From Geodermatophilus africanus (lineage in GTDB: Bacteria > Actinomycetota > Actinomycetes > Mycobacteriales > Geodermatophilaceae), in contig NZ_FNOT01000003.1 in assembly GCF_900107105.1 (NCBI RefSeq), forward strand, positions 310,001 to 374,000: a stretch of DNA of 64,000 bases, read 5' to 3'. The notes beneath the pieces were generated by a model, which did no database searches, was not told where the DNA came from, and was given only the letters and a program-made list of their open reading frames with translations. Below, in pieces: positions 63,245-64,000 of the stretch. Every line of letters begins with the position of its first letter. Within the stretch, counting starts at the first letter, position 1. The position numbers were made by a program, and so were the translations under genes.

Positions 63245-64000
63245 CCGACCTGAGGACGCCACCCGCCTCCGACGGCACCCCGGCCGGGACCGGCGCGGCC
63301 GCGGTCACGATCGCGCGCACGCGCGGCGCCGGCCCGGCCCGGTGGACCTGGGGCCAGCTGGCGCTGCTGGTGGTGCTCGCGGTGGTCGTCATGTTCACCG
63401 TGCCCAACCCCAGCCTGGCGATCGGCATGCTGGTCTACGGGCTCTGGGCGGCCGGGCTGAACCTGCTCGTCGGCTACGGCGGACTGGTCTCCTTCGGTCA
63501 CGCCCTGCCGTTCGCGTGGGGCGGGTACGCGGCCGGGCTGGTGCTGCTGCACGTGAGCACGAGCGCGTGGCTGGCCATGCTGGTCGCCGCGGGCAGCATG
63601 GCGGTGCTCTCGCTGCTCGTCGGCGCGGTCTGCCTGCGCCGCACCGAGGTCTACTTCTCGATGCTGACGCTGGCCTTCGCCCAGCTCGGCTTCTTCATCG
63701 CGCTGCAGTGGGACAGCGTCACCCGCGGGGACGACGGCCTGTCGGGCATCCCCGTCCCGACGCTGTGGCTGCCCGGCGTGACCATCGAGCTCAACGCGCT
63801 GCGCGACCCGCTGACGTTCTTCCTCTTCACCGCGGTGGTCGTGCTGGTCGTGTTCGCGGCCATGGTCCTCTACACCGAGTCGCCGATGGGCCGGGTGCTG
63901 CAGGCCATCCGGGAGAACGAGGAGCGGGCCCGCGGCTGCGGCTACAACACCCGGCTGGTGCAGCTGGCCACGTTCGTCGTCGCCGGCACGGTCGCCGGGC
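63241..64000 (+). CDS. Branched-chain amino acid-type ABC permease (LivM-like), truncated by window end
   Basis: The frame from ATG 63241 stays open to the last base (253 codons seen, no stop), so the 3' end lies outside the window. It has an N-terminal cytoplasmic tail of ~35 residues and then helices with the LivM landmarks GLWAAGLNLLVGYGGLVSFGHA (~69-90), RTEVYFSMLTLAFAQ (~137) and SPMGRVLQAIRENEERARGCGYN (~217-240). It overlaps the LivH-like gene by 4 bases. ATPase genes are expected next. Confidence 0.9.
   Translation, partial: MTDLRTPPASDGTPAGTGAAAVTIARTRGAGPARWTWGQLALLVVLAVVVMFTVPNPSLAIGMLVYGLWAAGLNLLVGYGGLVSFGHALPFAWGGYAAGLVLLHVSTSAWLAMLVAAGSMAVLSLLVGAVCLRRTEVYFSMLTLAFAQLGFFIALQWDSVTRGDDGLSGIPVPTLWLPGVTIELNALRDPLTFFLFTAVVVLVVFAAMVLYTESPMGRVLQAIRENEERARGCGYNTRLVQLATFVVAGTVAG

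Overview
The window is a very GC-rich chromosomal segment from an actinobacterium, probably of the Geodermatophilaceae (Blastococcus, Geodermatophilus or Modestobacter type). That placement is inferred from base composition, GTG and leaderless starts, the ACT-gatC-gatA-gatB and ilvD / ilvBNC-serA-leuB layout, and paired GGDEF-EAL genes. No tRNA, rRNA, CRISPR array, transposase, integrase or replication origin was seen. Nearly all bases are coding. Most genes sit in operons joined by 4-base GTGA or ATGA overlaps.

Region 1 (1-8.3 kb), core genes. A stand-alone C-terminal piece of a PaaK-like enzyme and an ACT-domain protein lie on the minus strand. The gatC-gatA-(small membrane protein)-gatB operon for tRNA-dependent amidation follows, then a PQQ-dehydrogenase-type lipoprotein, a VapBC-type toxin-antitoxin pair with a palindromic operator, a PH-like membrane protein and an MmyB-type regulator.

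Region 2 (8.4-24 kb), branched-chain amino acids and serine. It holds ilvD, two tandem membrane PAS-GGDEF-EAL proteins (one with a degenerate cyclase site), a complete ilvB attenuator (leaderless 11-residue leader peptide, 12-bp hairpin, terminator), ilvB, ilvN, ilvC, two small membrane proteins, serA and leuB. A family of structured intergenic repeats is concentrated here. Copies begin at or just after stop codons (including between ilvB, ilvN and ilvC) and keep a constant 10-base loop while both stems change in a compensatory way.

Region 3 (24-61 kb), a large catabolic supercluster. It contains two molybdenum-hydroxylase systems (a three-subunit CoxMSL-like set and a two-subunit IorAB-like set), an aldehyde dehydrogenase/crotonase/GntR operon, a cyclic-amide hydrolase, an asparaginase, a flavin reductase fused to a GntR/FCD regulator, two luciferase-like monooxygenases, a dihydroxypyridine-hydroxylase-like FAD monooxygenase, a cyclase-family hydrolase, an old-yellow-enzyme reductase, several SDR, Gfo/Idh and HIBADH-like dehydrogenases, alpha/beta hydrolases, a PucR regulator, and a NitT/TauT-type ABC importer interleaved with two CocE/NonD hydrolases. 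Together these suggest uptake, ring hydroxylation, ring opening and deamidation of an N-heterocyclic or cyclic-amide compound. The substrate cannot be read from sequence. Several divergent promoters carry clear palindromes.

Region 4 (61-64 kb) is the start of a branched-chain amino acid-type (Liv) ABC importer: binding lipoprotein, LivH-like permease, and a LivM-like permease cut by the window end.
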